Assembly (NCBI RefSeq): GCF_002803155.1
Contig: NZ_NNBP01000010.1
Coordinates: forward strand, 124,001 to 188,000
Direction of reading: 5' to 3'
Origin: Streptomyces sp. CB02959
GTDB lineage: Bacteria; Actinomycetota; Actinomycetes; Streptomycetales; Streptomycetaceae
DNA length: 64,000 nt
Below, piece by piece: positions 26,714-35,252 of this stretch. Made by a program: the position numbers and the translations under genes. The notes under the pieces were generated by a model. The model was not told where the DNA came from, searched no databases, and saw nothing but the letters and a program-made list of their open reading frames with translations. Position 1 is the first letter of the stretch, and every line of letters begins with the position of its first letter.

Positions 26714-27286
26714 TCAGCGGCCGGCGCCGGGCCACGGGTCGGCGACCTCGGCCACCGGCTCCTCGGTCACCTCGGTGCGGAACAGCCGGAAGCCGCGCCG
26801 CTCGTAGTTGGCCCGTGCATGGGGCCCGTCGTCGCTGCAGGTGTGCAGCCACACCCGGGTGGTCTCCGGCAGCGCCGGCCACCGCTCGGCCAGGTCCCAG
26901 GCCCGCGCCGTCCCGTACCCGAGCAGGTGCCCGCCGATCCGCCGTCCCCGGAAGGCCGGCAGCAGCCCGAAGTAGACGATCTCCACCACCCCGTCCGGCT
27001 GGGCCTGGAGCTCGATGAACCCGGCGGGCGTACCGCGCTCGTACGCCACCCACGTCTCGGTCCCCGGCTGCGCCAGGTGCTCGGCCCACCGCGCGTACGG
27101 CCACTCCAGCCGGTCGGTCCACAGCACGTCCCCGCCGACCGCGGTATAGAGGAACCGGCTGAATTCCGGTGCGGGCACCTCGGACCGGACGATCCGTACG
27201 CCCTGCTCGGCGGGGGGCTCCGCGGTGGGCGAGAGGGCCTCGCGCGAGGTCTGGTGGAGGTGCCAGGTGGTGACGGTGTGGCTCAT
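26714..27286 (-). CDS. GNAT-family N-acetyltransferase
   Basis: A 190-residue Gcn5-related acetyltransferase. The acetyl-CoA site is seen in VEIVYFGLLPAFRGRRIGGHLLGYG (strand 4, beta-bulge, then the R/Q-x-x-G-x-G/A-type loop) with the later RANYERRGFRLF. The first 30 residues are a hydrophilic extension. The substrate is unknown. It starts at ATG 27286 with a weak GGCGG upstream. It lies upstream of the sulfur operon on the same strand but is separated by a hairpin, so a role in sulfur metabolism is not implied. Confidence 0.88.
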   Translation of the reverse strand: MSHTVTTWHLHQTSREALSPTAEPPAEQGVRIVRSEVPAPEFSRFLYTAVGGDVLWTDRLEWPYARWAEHLAQPGTETWVAYERGTPAGFIELQAQPDGVVEIVYFGLLPAFRGRRIGGHLLGYGTARAWDLAERWPALPETTRVWLHTCSDDGPHARANYERRGFRLFRTEVTEEPVAEVADPWPGAGR

Positions 27287-27371
27287 GCCGCCAGCACATC
27301 ACATCTCGGGAACGGGCAGACGCCGGTCCGGGCGCGGGTTGTCCCCGGACCGGCGCGGGAAGCGGAGACGG

Positions 27372-28256
27372 CTAGCCGGTCACGCCCGGCCAGTCGCCGT
27401 CCGGTGCGAAGACCGCGTCCGCGAGCCGCCCGACCTGGTCCGGGTCCGGCGACCAGCAGTACAGCATCACCTCGTCCGCCCCGATCGCGAGGTGGGAGGC
27501 GATCGCCTCGCGGACCGCCGCCCGCGTGGTGAGCAGGCCGTTCACGATGTGGTCGGTGTACGGGGAGTCGCCGTAGTACGCGCGCAGCTCGCGTCGGGCG
27601 CGGTCCACGACGGGATCGGGTCCCAGTGCGACGTTCACCTGGGCCAGCAGCCGGGGCCGGCCGGTCCGGCCGGCGCGCTCCCAGGCCGCCTCCACATCAC
27701 GGAACATCCCGTCCATCTGCTGGGACGGCAGGGCCGCGCCGAGGAAGCCGTCGCCCCAGCGGGCCACCCGCTCGACCACGGCCGGTACGAACCCGCCGAA
27801 CAGTACCTCCGGCCCGCCGGGCCGCGCCGGGGCGGGCCCCACCGGCCCGACCTCCGCGGACAGCGGCTCCCCGGCCCACAGGCGCCGGAGCGTGGCCAGC
27901 TGGCCGTCGAGCCGGCGGCCCCGGGTGCGCGGATCCACCCCCGCGGCCAGATAGTCGTCGGTGCGGGCACCGATGCCGATGCCGAGCGTGAACCGCCCGC
28001 CGGACAGCAGATCGAGCGTGGCGGCCTGCTTGGCGAGCAGCGCGGTGCGGTGCAGCGGGGCCAGCAGCACCTCGGTCTGCAGACGTACACGGGAGGTCGC
28101 GCCGGCCAGCGCGGCCAGGGTGACCAGGGGTTCGGGGTTGGCGTACACCAGCCGGTCGAGCAGGGCGACGGTGGAGAACGGGGCGGCGTCGGCACGCCGC
28201 GCCCAGGTCAGCAGCTGCGCGGGGTCGCCGATGGGAAGGCCGAGACCTACGGACAC
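27372..28256 (-). CDS. LLM-class F420-dependent oxidoreductase
   Basis: A 294-residue luciferase-like TIM-barrel protein. SVGLGLPIGDPAQLLTWARR starts the barrel. RVRLQTEVLLAPLHRTALLAKQAATLDLLS and GRFTLGIGIGARTDDYLAAG are the cofactor-binding stretches typical of F420 (sometimes FMN) enzymes. The start is GTG 28256 because TGGAGG lies six bases before it; the in-frame ATG at 28340 lacks signals and adds unconserved sequence. The substrate is unknown. Confidence 0.88.
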   Translation of the reverse strand: MSVGLGLPIGDPAQLLTWARRADAAPFSTVALLDRLVYANPEPLVTLAALAGATSRVRLQTEVLLAPLHRTALLAKQAATLDLLSGGRFTLGIGIGARTDDYLAAGVDPRTRGRRLDGQLATLRRLWAGEPLSAEVGPVGPAPARPGGPEVLFGGFVPAVVERVARWGDGFLGAALPSQQMDGMFRDVEAAWERAGRTGRPRLLAQVNVALGPDPVVDRARRELRAYYGDSPYTDHIVNGLLTTRAAVREAIASHLAIGADEVMLYCWSPDPDQVGRLADAVFAPDGDWPGVTG

Positions 28257-28460
28257 GGAAATCCTCCAGAAACGGCATGCCACAGGGCATGCGGAAACGC
28301 GGATGGTCGTGTCGCCCACTCGTCTGGTCCGGCGCGTCATCCGCGTACCGGCTGCTCCCGTTCTGCGACGTCCTTCTGGAGAGCTGCGTCAGAGTGCGTC
28401 CACCGTAGGGGAGAGCGGTGCGCCCGCGCACCGGAATTTCCGGCGGGCGCACCGGCCCGC

Positions 28461-29822
28461 TCAGACCGCGCCGTGCCCGTCCCCCGGCCGCCTCGCCGCC
28501 AGCACCGTCGGCGCCGTCGAGTGCGGCAGCAGCTCCACGGGCCGCTCCGGCAGCCGGAGCTCCACCTCCACCCCGTCCGCGAAGCGGTACGGCCGGTGGG
28601 CCAGCACCCCCGCCAGATGGCGCCGCAGCCGGGACAGCTCGGCCCGGACCGTCACCGTCCGCCCGCCGTCGCCGAACAGGTCCTGGGCCAGCTCGGCGGC
28701 GCTGCGGCCGCGCGGATGGGCGGCCAGCAGGAACAGCAGCTCGGCGTGGCGCGGGGTCAGCGCGTGCGACCAGCTGCCCGCCGGCCCGGCCACCGTCACC
28801 GCCGGATCGGCGGGCCTGCCGAGGTCCAGCACCACCCGGTGCGGCCCCGGCGCCGGCTCCGGCCGGCCGAGCCGGATCAGCCAGCCGCCCGGCAGCGGCT
28901 CCAGCGTGCACATCCCGTACCGCGGCAGCCACAGCGGCCCGGCCTCCGGCTCCTTGGGCAGCGCCACCCGGCTCGGCGGGGTCACCCCCGCCACCGCCGC
29001 CGTCCAGCCGTTGGCGTCGACGGCCAGCGCCCGCCCGCCGATCCGGGCCAGCACCGGCGCCGCGCTCGACCGCAGCCGCTCCAGGGACGCGTGGTGGCGG
29101 GTCCGCAGCTCCCCCTCGGCGAGCCGGGCCACCGCGGAGACCAGCGCCAGCGTCGTCGGATGGAACGAGTGCGCCGGGCCGCTGACGTCCACGGTGCCCA
29201 GCAGCCGCCCGTCGCGCGGGTCGTGCAGCGGCGCCGCGGCGCACGTCCACTGGTGGTGGCTGCGCAGGAAGTGCTCGGCGGAGTGCACCAGCACCGGGCT
29301 GCGGGCCACCAGCGCGGTGCCGATCGCGTTGGTGCCGACGGTCCCCTCCGCCCAGTCGGCGCCCTTGTCGAAGCCCAGCCGGTCGGCCATCCGCCGGATC
29401 GGGGCGCTGCCGTCCCGCCACAGCACCCGGCCCTCGGAGTCGGTGACCACCATGATCTGCTGGGCGGCTTCGGCGGTCGGCAGCAGTCCGCCGCTGAGCA
29501 CCGGCAGCACCGACGCCAGCTGGGACTTCTGCCGCCGGAACTCCAACTCCGCGACACTCAGGGGGTGTTGGTCGCTGCCGCGCTCCGGGTCGACGCCGCG
29601 GTCCAGCGCCCGCCGCCAGGACTCGCCGATCACCGCGCGGGGCGCGTCCCGGGGGGACTCCGCCGGCAGGTGGTCGCCGGCCAGCGCCGCCTCGTGGACC
29701 CCGGCCAGCCGCCGCGCGGTCTCCCGGATGTCCTGGGCCGAGCGGACGGCGCTCGCGACCGGTCTCTCGGCCGGTCGGGCGCCGGTCCGCTCGCCGGCCC
29801 TGTCGATCGGTCTGTCGCTCAC
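28461..29822 (-). CDS. GAF-domain transcriptional regulator (AcoR-like, without sigma-54 domain)
   Basis: A 453-residue regulator. Residues about 60-230 form the AcoR-type sensor, containing IGESWRRALDRGVDP, a GAF domain with ADWAEGTVGTNAIGTALV, and HHQWTCAAAPLHDPRDGRLLGTVD. No AAA+ sigma-54 module follows. The C-terminus (about 360-430: LTPRHAELLFLLAAHPRGRS, then AELSRLRRHL) looks like a winged helix. Such proteins in Streptomyces usually sit by alcohol or aldehyde dehydrogenase genes, but none is adjacent here. The GTG at 29822 follows GGAGAG. An inverted repeat about 100 bp upstream may be its own operator. Confidence 0.85.
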   Translation of the reverse strand: MSDRPIDRAGERTGARPAERPVASAVRSAQDIRETARRLAGVHEAALAGDHLPAESPRDAPRAVIGESWRRALDRGVDPERGSDQHPLSVAELEFRRQKSQLASVLPVLSGGLLPTAEAAQQIMVVTDSEGRVLWRDGSAPIRRMADRLGFDKGADWAEGTVGTNAIGTALVARSPVLVHSAEHFLRSHHQWTCAAAPLHDPRDGRLLGTVDVSGPAHSFHPTTLALVSAVARLAEGELRTRHHASLERLRSSAAPVLARIGGRALAVDANGWTAAVAGVTPPSRVALPKEPEAGPLWLPRYGMCTLEPLPGGWLIRLGRPEPAPGPHRVVLDLGRPADPAVTVAGPAGSWSHALTPRHAELLFLLAAHPRGRSAAELAQDLFGDGGRTVTVRAELSRLRRHLAGVLAHRPYRFADGVEVELRLPERPVELLPHSTAPTVLAARRPGDGHGAV

Positions 29823-29923
29823 ACTGCTCTCCGTTGTGCCCGTGCGTCCGGTCCCGGTGTCCGGTGCGTGCCCATCGTGCCGTCAGCGGCCGCCCGGGGA
29901 GAGTCCATTGGCCAGATCGGCTG

Positions 29924-29942
29924 CAACGGAATGCAACCGTTG
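29924..29942. promoter_or_regulatory. Inverted repeat CAACGG-N7-CCGTTG upstream of the GAF regulator
   Basis: The six-base arms are perfect, and TGCAAC also occurs twice as a direct repeat across the site. It lies between the divergent GAF regulator and adenylate-kinase-like genes and could serve either. The rest of the 298-bp gap shows no gene. Confidence 0.4.
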
Positions 29943-30120
29943 TGGCCTATGACTCCTCCAGGGAAACCTGGTCCCAGCGGCCGATGGCGTACCTTCCCGC
30001 GCCCTGAGGGTGTGGGGTCATCCGGAGGTTTCGCCGGTCACCCGACGGAGAACCCGCCGGTGCCCGCCGGGATGCAATCGGCCGCCCGCGTCGTCGGCAC
30101 GGTGTGGGAGGGGGCTCATC

Positions 30121-30534
30121 ATGGTGGCCGCCACCCCGCGTGTCGTGGTGATCGGCGCCGGCGAAGGAGGTCGGCTCGCACGGGCCGCCCGACTGGCCGG
30201 GCACTACGGCGTGCCCCGGCTGTCCGCGGTCGACGTCCTGATCAGGCGTCAGCCGCTGCCGGCCACGGGCTATGTGATCGACGGTGCGCCGCAACTCCTC
30301 GACCGGGTCGCGCGCTTCGGCGGTCCGCTGCCCGCACCGGCCTTCGCCGACCTCGTCGTGCACCTGCGCGAGGCGGAACAGGACGGCCCGGGTGACGCCT
30401 CCCGCGTGATCCGGTACTACGAGGCGCGCGGCGTCCTGGTCGGCTTCCGGCCGGACGTACCGGACGCCGAGATCATCGTGGCCATCGACGCGGCCCTGCG
30501 CGGGCGCACCGCGCAGCCGCCGCGATGGCCCTGA
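30121..30534 (+). CDS. Degenerate adenylate-kinase-like protein lacking the P-loop lysine
   Basis: A 137-residue soluble protein. Its segments align in order with adenylate kinase: VVVIGAGEGGRLARAARLAG (P-loop position), GVPRLSAVDVLIRR (for IPHISTGDLLR), GYVIDGAPQLLDRV (for GYILDGFPRTLAQ) and RVIRYYEARGVLVGF (for PLIDYYxxRGLL). The P-loop Gly-x-Gly-Lys is replaced by Gly-Glu-Gly-Gly, and there is no LID. It is about 60 percent of normal length. It is therefore unlikely to be an active kinase. GGAGGGG lies about eight bases before the ATG. It is probably monocistronic; its function is unknown. Confidence 0.75.
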   Translation: MVAATPRVVVIGAGEGGRLARAARLAGHYGVPRLSAVDVLIRRQPLPATGYVIDGAPQLLDRVARFGGPLPAPAFADLVVHLREAEQDGPGDASRVIRYYEARGVLVGFRPDVPDAEIIVAIDAALRGRTAQPPRWP

Positions 30535-30703
30535 AGACCGGGAACGGTGCCGAGTCGGCGCGACACCGCTCCCTGCCCGGCGCGGCGGCGGTTATCCCCT
30601 GTCCCGTCCCCCACCCGGAGCCGGGTTGCCGACGGCTTCCGAGGGGGACGTGGAACCGCCGCCGCGCCACTGAAGTCCGGGCGGGCGCGCCCGGTCGCCC
30701 GCA

Positions 30704-32350
30704 CTACTCCGCCACCGGCACCGGCCGTGCCCGCTCCACCACCGCCGCCAGGTCCAGCGTGTGCGGCAGCGTGCCGAACGCCGTGCCCGCGTCGCCGCCG
30801 AGCCGGGCGGCGCAGAACGCGTCGGCCACCTCCGGCGGCGCGTACCGCACCAGCAGCGCCCCCTGGAGCACCAGCGCCAGCCGCTCGGCCAACCGCCGGG
30901 CCCGGGCCTCGATGCCCTCCAGGTCGGCGAGTTCGGTCAGCAGCCCCGTGATCGCCCGGTCCAGCCGGTGGTCGGCGCCCCGCGCGGTACCGATCTCGGT
31001 CAGATAGGCATTGAGCGCCGCGGGCTCCTGCCGCAGCGCCCGCAGCACGTCGAGCGCCTGGACGTTGCCCGCGCCCTCCCAGATCGAGTTCAGCGGGGCC
31101 TCGCGCAGCAGCCGCGGCAGCCCCGACTCCTCCACGTAGCCGTTGCCGCCCAGGCACTCCAGCGCCTCCGCGACCACCGGCGTGCACCGCTTGGTCACCC
31201 AGTACTTGGCCGCCGGCACCGCCAGCCGCAGGAAGGCCCGGTCCTGCGCGGTGCCGCCGTCGTACGCCGCGGCCAGCCGCAGCGCCAGCGTGGTCGCCGC
31301 CTCCGACTCCAGCGCCAGGTCGGCCAGCACGTTGCGCATCAGCGGCTGGTCGGCCAGTCGGCGCCCGAACGCCTCCCGGTACGCGGTGTGGTGCAGCGCC
31401 TGCGCCACCGCCTGCCGCATCACCGCCGCCGACCCGGTGACGCAGTCCAGCCGGGTCGCCGCGACCATGTCGAGGATCGTCGCCAGCCCGCGGCCCTCCT
31501 CGCCGACCCGCCGCGCCCAGGTGCGCCCGTCGAACTCCACCTCCGCCGAGGCGTTCGCGCGGTTGCCCAGCTTGTCCTTGAGCCGCTGGATCCGGAACGC
31601 GTTGCGGGTGCCGTCCGGCAGCACCCGCGGCAGCAGGAAGCAGGTCAGCCCGCCCGGCGCCCGGGCCAGCACCAGGAACGCGTCCGACATCGGTGCCGAG
31701 CAGAACCACTTGTGGCCCGTCAGGGCGTACTCCCCGGCCGCCGCCAGCGGCTCGGCGCGGGTGGTGTTCGTCCGGACGTCGCTGCCGCCCTGCTTCTCGG
31801 TCATCGCCATCCCCGCCAGCGCGCCCGCCTTCCGCGCCACCGGCCGCAGCTCCGCGTCGTAGACCCGCGAGGTCAGCAGCGGCTCCCACTCCGCCGCCAG
31901 CGCGGGCTCGGCCCGCAGCGCCGGCACCGCCGCGTGGGTCATCGACAGCGGGCAGCCGTGCCCCGCCTCCACCTGGGTCCACACCAGGAAGCCCGCGGTG
32001 CGCCGGACGTGCCCGTGCGGACGCGACCAGGCGTCGGTCAGCCCGGCCGTGACGGCATGGCCGAGCAGCCGGTGCCACGCCGGGTGGAACTCCACCTCGT
32101 CGATGCGGTGCCCGTAGCGGTCGTGGGTGCGCAGCACCGGCGGAGAGCCGTCGGCCTGCTCGCCCCAGCGCTGTGCCTGGGCCGAACCGGCCGCCTGCCC
32201 CAGTCGGCCCAGCTCCTCCCGCACCTCGCCGAGGTGCTCCCCGGTGACGTACCGGTCCACCCCCTCGGTGAGCGCCGGATCGGCGGCGAAGACGTCGTAC
32301 CCGGTCAACGGCGGGGGCTGGTTCGTCACGGTATGAGTGGTGGCTGTCAT
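30704..32350 (-). CDS. AidB-like acyl-CoA dehydrogenase family protein
   Basis: A 548-residue flavoprotein of the AidB subgroup. GYDVFAADPALTEGVDRY is the AidB-type N-terminus. The flavin region is MAMTEKQGGSDVRTNTTRAE, followed by TGHKWFCSAPMSDAFLVLAR, and the C-terminal helices include ECLGGNGYVEESGLPRLLRE and NSIWEGAGNVQALDVLRA. AidB of E. coli is linked to the alkylation response; in actinobacteria the substrate is unknown. The ATG at 32350 is 18 bp from the divergent BrkB start, with a TACCGT hexamer seven bases upstream and no ribosome site, which suggests a leaderless transcript. Confidence 0.9.
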   Translation of the reverse strand: MTATTHTVTNQPPPLTGYDVFAADPALTEGVDRYVTGEHLGEVREELGRLGQAAGSAQAQRWGEQADGSPPVLRTHDRYGHRIDEVEFHPAWHRLLGHAVTAGLTDAWSRPHGHVRRTAGFLVWTQVEAGHGCPLSMTHAAVPALRAEPALAAEWEPLLTSRVYDAELRPVARKAGALAGMAMTEKQGGSDVRTNTTRAEPLAAAGEYALTGHKWFCSAPMSDAFLVLARAPGGLTCFLLPRVLPDGTRNAFRIQRLKDKLGNRANASAEVEFDGRTWARRVGEEGRGLATILDMVAATRLDCVTGSAAVMRQAVAQALHHTAYREAFGRRLADQPLMRNVLADLALESEAATTLALRLAAAYDGGTAQDRAFLRLAVPAAKYWVTKRCTPVVAEALECLGGNGYVEESGLPRLLREAPLNSIWEGAGNVQALDVLRALRQEPAALNAYLTEIGTARGADHRLDRAITGLLTELADLEGIEARARRLAERLALVLQGALLVRYAPPEVADAFCAARLGGDAGTAFGTLPHTLDLAAVVERARPVPVAE

Positions 32351-32356
32351 GCCCGA

Positions 32357-32363
32357 TACGGTA
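32357..32363. promoter_or_regulatory. Symmetric -10 element shared by two divergent leaderless genes
   Basis: TACGGTA reads TACGGT rightward, with 6 bases to the GTG at 32369. It reads TACCGT leftward, with 7 bases to the ATG at 32350. One seven-base element could therefore start RNA on both strands, each at its start codon. No clear -35 is seen on either side. Confidence 0.5.
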
Positions 32364-32368
32364 AGGAG

Positions 32369-33355
32369 GTGCAGCCGCCGAACGAACCGACCGAACCGCA
32401 CGGGCCGCGCCGGGGGCGCCTGACCCGCGCCAGGGTCCTGTACCGCAACGTCTCCAAACGGCGCCTGACGTGGCTGCTGCTCAAGGACATCGTCGACACC
32501 TGCATGCGCTACCGCGTCACCGGCCTGGCCGCCGAGGCCGCGTTCTGGTGCCTGCTCTCGCTGCCCCCGCTGATCCTGGGCCTGCTCGGCGTCCTCGGCT
32601 ACACCGAGCCGTGGATCGGCCACACCACCCTCGACAACTTCCGCTTCCACGTCCTGCGCGCCGCCGGCACCGTGCTGTCCAACCGGGGCGTCGACGAGAT
32701 CGCCCGCCCGCTGCTCAACGACGTCTTCACCGGCGGCCGCCCCGACATCATCTCGCTGGGCTTCGCCATCGCCCTGTGGTCCGGCTCCCGGGCGCTCAAC
32801 GTCTTCGTGGACACCATCACGATCATGTACGGGCTGGACGGCCGCCGCGGCATCGTCCAGACCCGGCTGCTGTCCTTCGCGCTCTACGTCGCCGCCCTCG
32901 CGGCCGGTGCGATCGCGCTGCCGCTGATGATCGCCGGCCCCGACGCGGTGGTCGGCTGGCTCCCCGCCAGCGGGGACATCATCCGCGCCCTGTACTGGCC
33001 GGTCGTGCTGATCCTCTCCATCGCCTTCCTCACCACGCTCTACCACGTCTCGGTGCCGGTCCGTTCGCCCTGGCGCGAGGACATCCCCGGTGCCGTCGTC
33101 GCCCTGGCGATGTGGATCCTCGGCAGCTTCCTGCTCCGCCTCTACCTCACCGCGGCCATCGAAGGCCCCACCATCTACGGCTCGTTGGCCGCCCCGGTCG
33201 CGGTCCTGCTGTGGATCGGCGTCTCCGCCTTCGCGGTGCTGGTCGGCGCCGCCATGAACGCCGCACTGGACCGGGTGTGGCCGTCCGTCGCCACCGCCGC
33301 CGCCCGCGCGGAGAGCGAACGGCGCCGCGCCTCGTCCGCCCACGACGCCGACTGA
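32369..33355 (+). CDS. YihY/BrkB family inner membrane protein
   Basis: A 328-residue membrane protein of the virulence factor BrkB/UPF0761 family (old name RNase BN-like). After a hydrophilic N-terminus come about six helices. The conserved GLAAEAAFWCLLSLPPLILGLLG, the LWSGSRALNVFVDTI stretch and YGSLAAPVAVLLWIGVSAFAVLVGAAMNAALD are family marks. The function is unproven. The GTG at 32369 abuts AAGGAG, too close for a normal ribosome site, but fits leaderless initiation from the TACGGT six bases upstream. It is divergent from the AidB-like gene. Confidence 0.85.
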   Translation: MQPPNEPTEPHGPRRGRLTRARVLYRNVSKRRLTWLLLKDIVDTCMRYRVTGLAAEAAFWCLLSLPPLILGLLGVLGYTEPWIGHTTLDNFRFHVLRAAGTVLSNRGVDEIARPLLNDVFTGGRPDIISLGFAIALWSGSRALNVFVDTITIMYGLDGRRGIVQTRLLSFALYVAALAAGAIALPLMIAGPDAVVGWLPASGDIIRALYWPVVLILSIAFLTTLYHVSVPVRSPWREDIPGAVVALAMWILGSFLLRLYLTAAIEGPTIYGSLAAPVAVLLWIGVSAFAVLVGAAMNAALDRVWPSVATAAARAESERRRASSAHDAD

Positions 33356-33424
33356 CGCACGGCACCCACCCATTCACCGCACCCGCCCACTCACGACGGC
33401 GCCCGGGTCTCGGCGCCAGCCGGC

Positions 33425-34136
33425 TCAGGGCACCGGCACCGGCAGATAGCGCCCGGCCACCCGCAGGTCGGCCTCGATGGCGACGGCCGTCTCGCGCAGC
33501 GCGGGCAGCACGGCGGCGCGGGTGGCCGCGGGTGCCCGGCCGGCCGCGTGGGTGGACACCCCGACCGCGGCCACGGCCCGGCCGGTGCGGTCGCGCACCG
33601 CGACCGCCACGGAGCGCAGGCCCGCCTCCAGTTCGTCGTCCACCAGGGCGTGGCCGTCGGCGCGGACCCCGTCGAGGAGGGCCGGGCCGTCGGCCCCGTG
33701 GTGAGCGGGCCGGGCCGCCAGGAGCACCCGGCCCGGGGCGGTGGCGTGCGCCGGGGCGCGGCTGCCCGGACTGATGGTGACGCTCATGATGCGGGCGGCG
33801 GGGGTCCCGGCGACGTACCGGACGGATGGCCCGGTGCCGGCGGCGTCGGTGGTCAGCACCGCCAACGAGGCCGAGTCCCGCACGCGTTCGGCCGGCGCGG
33901 CCAGATGGGGCCGGGTGAGGGCCGGCAGGGTGAGCCCGGAGAGCTGGCAGGCCGGGGGCGAGCACCGCGTCGCGGCCCTCGGTGGGGACGTAGCCGAGCC
34001 GGTCGAGGGTGCTCAGGACGCGGTCCGCGGTGGCGCGCGCCAGACCGGTGGCCCGCACCAGATCGCCCACCGCGGCCCGGCCGCCGGCGGCCGTCAGTGC
34101 GCGCAGCACCGTCAGCGCACGCATCAGCGGCGCCAC
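33425..34136 (-). pseudogene. IclR-family regulator of the pca operon, split by an apparent +1 frameshift
   Basis: The wing-helix N-domain (MRALTVLRALTAAGGRAAVG, then LVRATGLARATADRVLSTLDR) is in one frame up to about 33955. The effector domain (QLSGLTLPALTRPHLAAPAE, VRDSASLAV, RIMSVTISPGSRAPAHATAP, GRVLLAARPAHHG) is in another frame down to 33425. Removing one base from the run of five G (33954-33958, C on the coding strand) restores one continuous protein of about 236 residues. So either the gene is broken or the run was mis-sequenced. It is divergent from pcaH, next to an inverted-repeat operator, and should be the pathway's regulator. The start is taken as GTG 34136 after GGAGG, with ATG 34124 as alternative. 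Confidence 0.75.
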
Positions 34137-34252
34137 CCGCCTCCGGTGGTGGCGCCGGGGTGGGCAGAGCGGTGCGGGCGGACGGCGGCAAGGGGTTCTC
34201 CACGGTGCGGGGAGGTGGTCCGGAGTAGTCCGGAACCGTACCGGGCGCACCG

Positions 34253-34281
34253 TTGACACGGCCGGGGGCCAGGGTCAGACT
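34253..34281 (+). promoter_or_regulatory. Probable pca operon promoter
   Basis: TTGACA (34253-34258) and CAGACT (34276-34281) are separated by 17 bp. This is the best sigma-70-type pair in the 408-bp IclR-pcaH gap. Transcription would start near 34288, just before the operator. Confidence 0.5.
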
Positions 34282-34297
34282 CGGCGCAGCGCGAACC

Positions 34298-34313
34298 GTG
34301 AACGTCGGTTCAC
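34298..34313 (+). promoter_or_regulatory. Operator-like inverted repeat in the pca control region
   Basis: GTGAAC-GTCG-GTTCAC is a perfect dyad. An offset second dyad, GAACCG-N7-CGGTTC (34293-34311), overlaps it. Placed just after the expected start of transcription, it is a natural binding site for the divergent IclR-type protein. The rest of the gap to pcaH (34314-34544) shows no gene. Confidence 0.6.
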
Positions 34314-34544
34314 TGGGCGAACAGCCTTCGTCCGGAAGGCAATTGACCCGCCAGGAAGGCCGTGGACGTACCGGCGACCGGCCGGGTCCTGACGGGTGCT
34401 CGACAGGACGCCGCGGCTGCCGGGGGTGGCGCTCCGGCGCGCCCCGGTGACCGCCGGGGAAAACGTCGGCACGCTGGACCGCGTCCCGGCGGAGCGGTGT
34501 CCACCGCCCGGTCCGTACCCGTCCACCGCAGGGAAAGGGCACCC

Positions 34545-35252
34545 ATGACCGCACCCGCATCCCCCGCCCCGCCGCTCCCGGCCCCGGAACCCGCGCCCTA
34601 CCGCGGCGCACCGGCGCGCCACCCCCGGCGGCCGCGCCACCCCCTCGACATCCGGACCGACCCCGAGGCCGTGGAGCTGACCGCCCCGGTCTTCGGCCCC
34701 GCCGACGTCCACGACCTCGACGCCGACCTCACCCGGCAGCACCCCGGCGAGCCGCTCGGCGAGCGCCTGACCGTCACCGGCCGGGTCCTGGACCGCGCCG
34801 GCCGCCCGGTCCGCGGCCAACTCGTCGAGATCTGGCAGGCCAACGCCTCCGGCAGGTACGCCCACCGGCAGGACCGGCACCCGGCGCCGCTGGACCCCCA
34901 CTTCACCGGCGTCGGCCGCTGCCTCACCGACGACCGGGGCCGCTACGCCTTCACCACCGTCCGGCCCGGCGCCTACCCGCTGCCCGGCGAACGGGCCTGG
35001 CGCCCGGCCCACATCCACTTCTCGTTCTTCGGCACCGCCTTCACCCAGCGGCTGGTCACCCAGATGTACTTCCCCGGCGACCCGCTCCTCGCCTACGACC
35101 AGATGCTCGCCTCGGTCGCCGACCCCGCCGCCCGCCGGAGCCTGATCGCGGTCTACGACCATGAGCTGTCGCTGCCCGACGGGCCGCTCTGCTACCGCTG
35201 GGACGTGGTCCTGGACGGCCCGTCCGCCACCCGGACCGAGGAGGGCCGCTGA
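34545..35252 (+). CDS. pcaH: Protocatechuate 3,4-dioxygenase beta subunit
   Basis: A 235-residue non-haem Fe(III) intradiol dioxygenase subunit that carries the active-site iron and opens protocatechuate to 3-carboxy-cis,cis-muconate with PcaG. An unconserved Pro-rich N-terminus precedes HPLDIRTDPEAVELTAPVFG. The ligand set is visible as GRYAHRQD (Tyr), PGAYPLPG (Tyr) and RPAHIHFSFFG (two His). QMYFPGDPLLAYDQML is typical of PcaH. GGGAAAGG precedes the ATG. It is the first gene of pcaH-pcaG-pcaD-pobA, with a TGATG overlap to pcaG. Confidence 0.95.
   Translation: MTAPASPAPPLPAPEPAPYRGAPARHPRRPRHPLDIRTDPEAVELTAPVFGPADVHDLDADLTRQHPGEPLGERLTVTGRVLDRAGRPVRGQLVEIWQANASGRYAHRQDRHPAPLDPHFTGVGRCLTDDRGRYAFTTVRPGAYPLPGERAWRPAHIHFSFFGTAFTQRLVTQMYFPGDPLLAYDQMLASVADPAARRSLIAVYDHELSLPDGPLCYRWDVVLDGPSATRTEEGR

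Noticed and set aside
33356..33424. GGCGCC repeats between BrkB and IclR genes as a terminator
   Set aside because: The arms are short and self-palindromic; no stable unique stem is evident.
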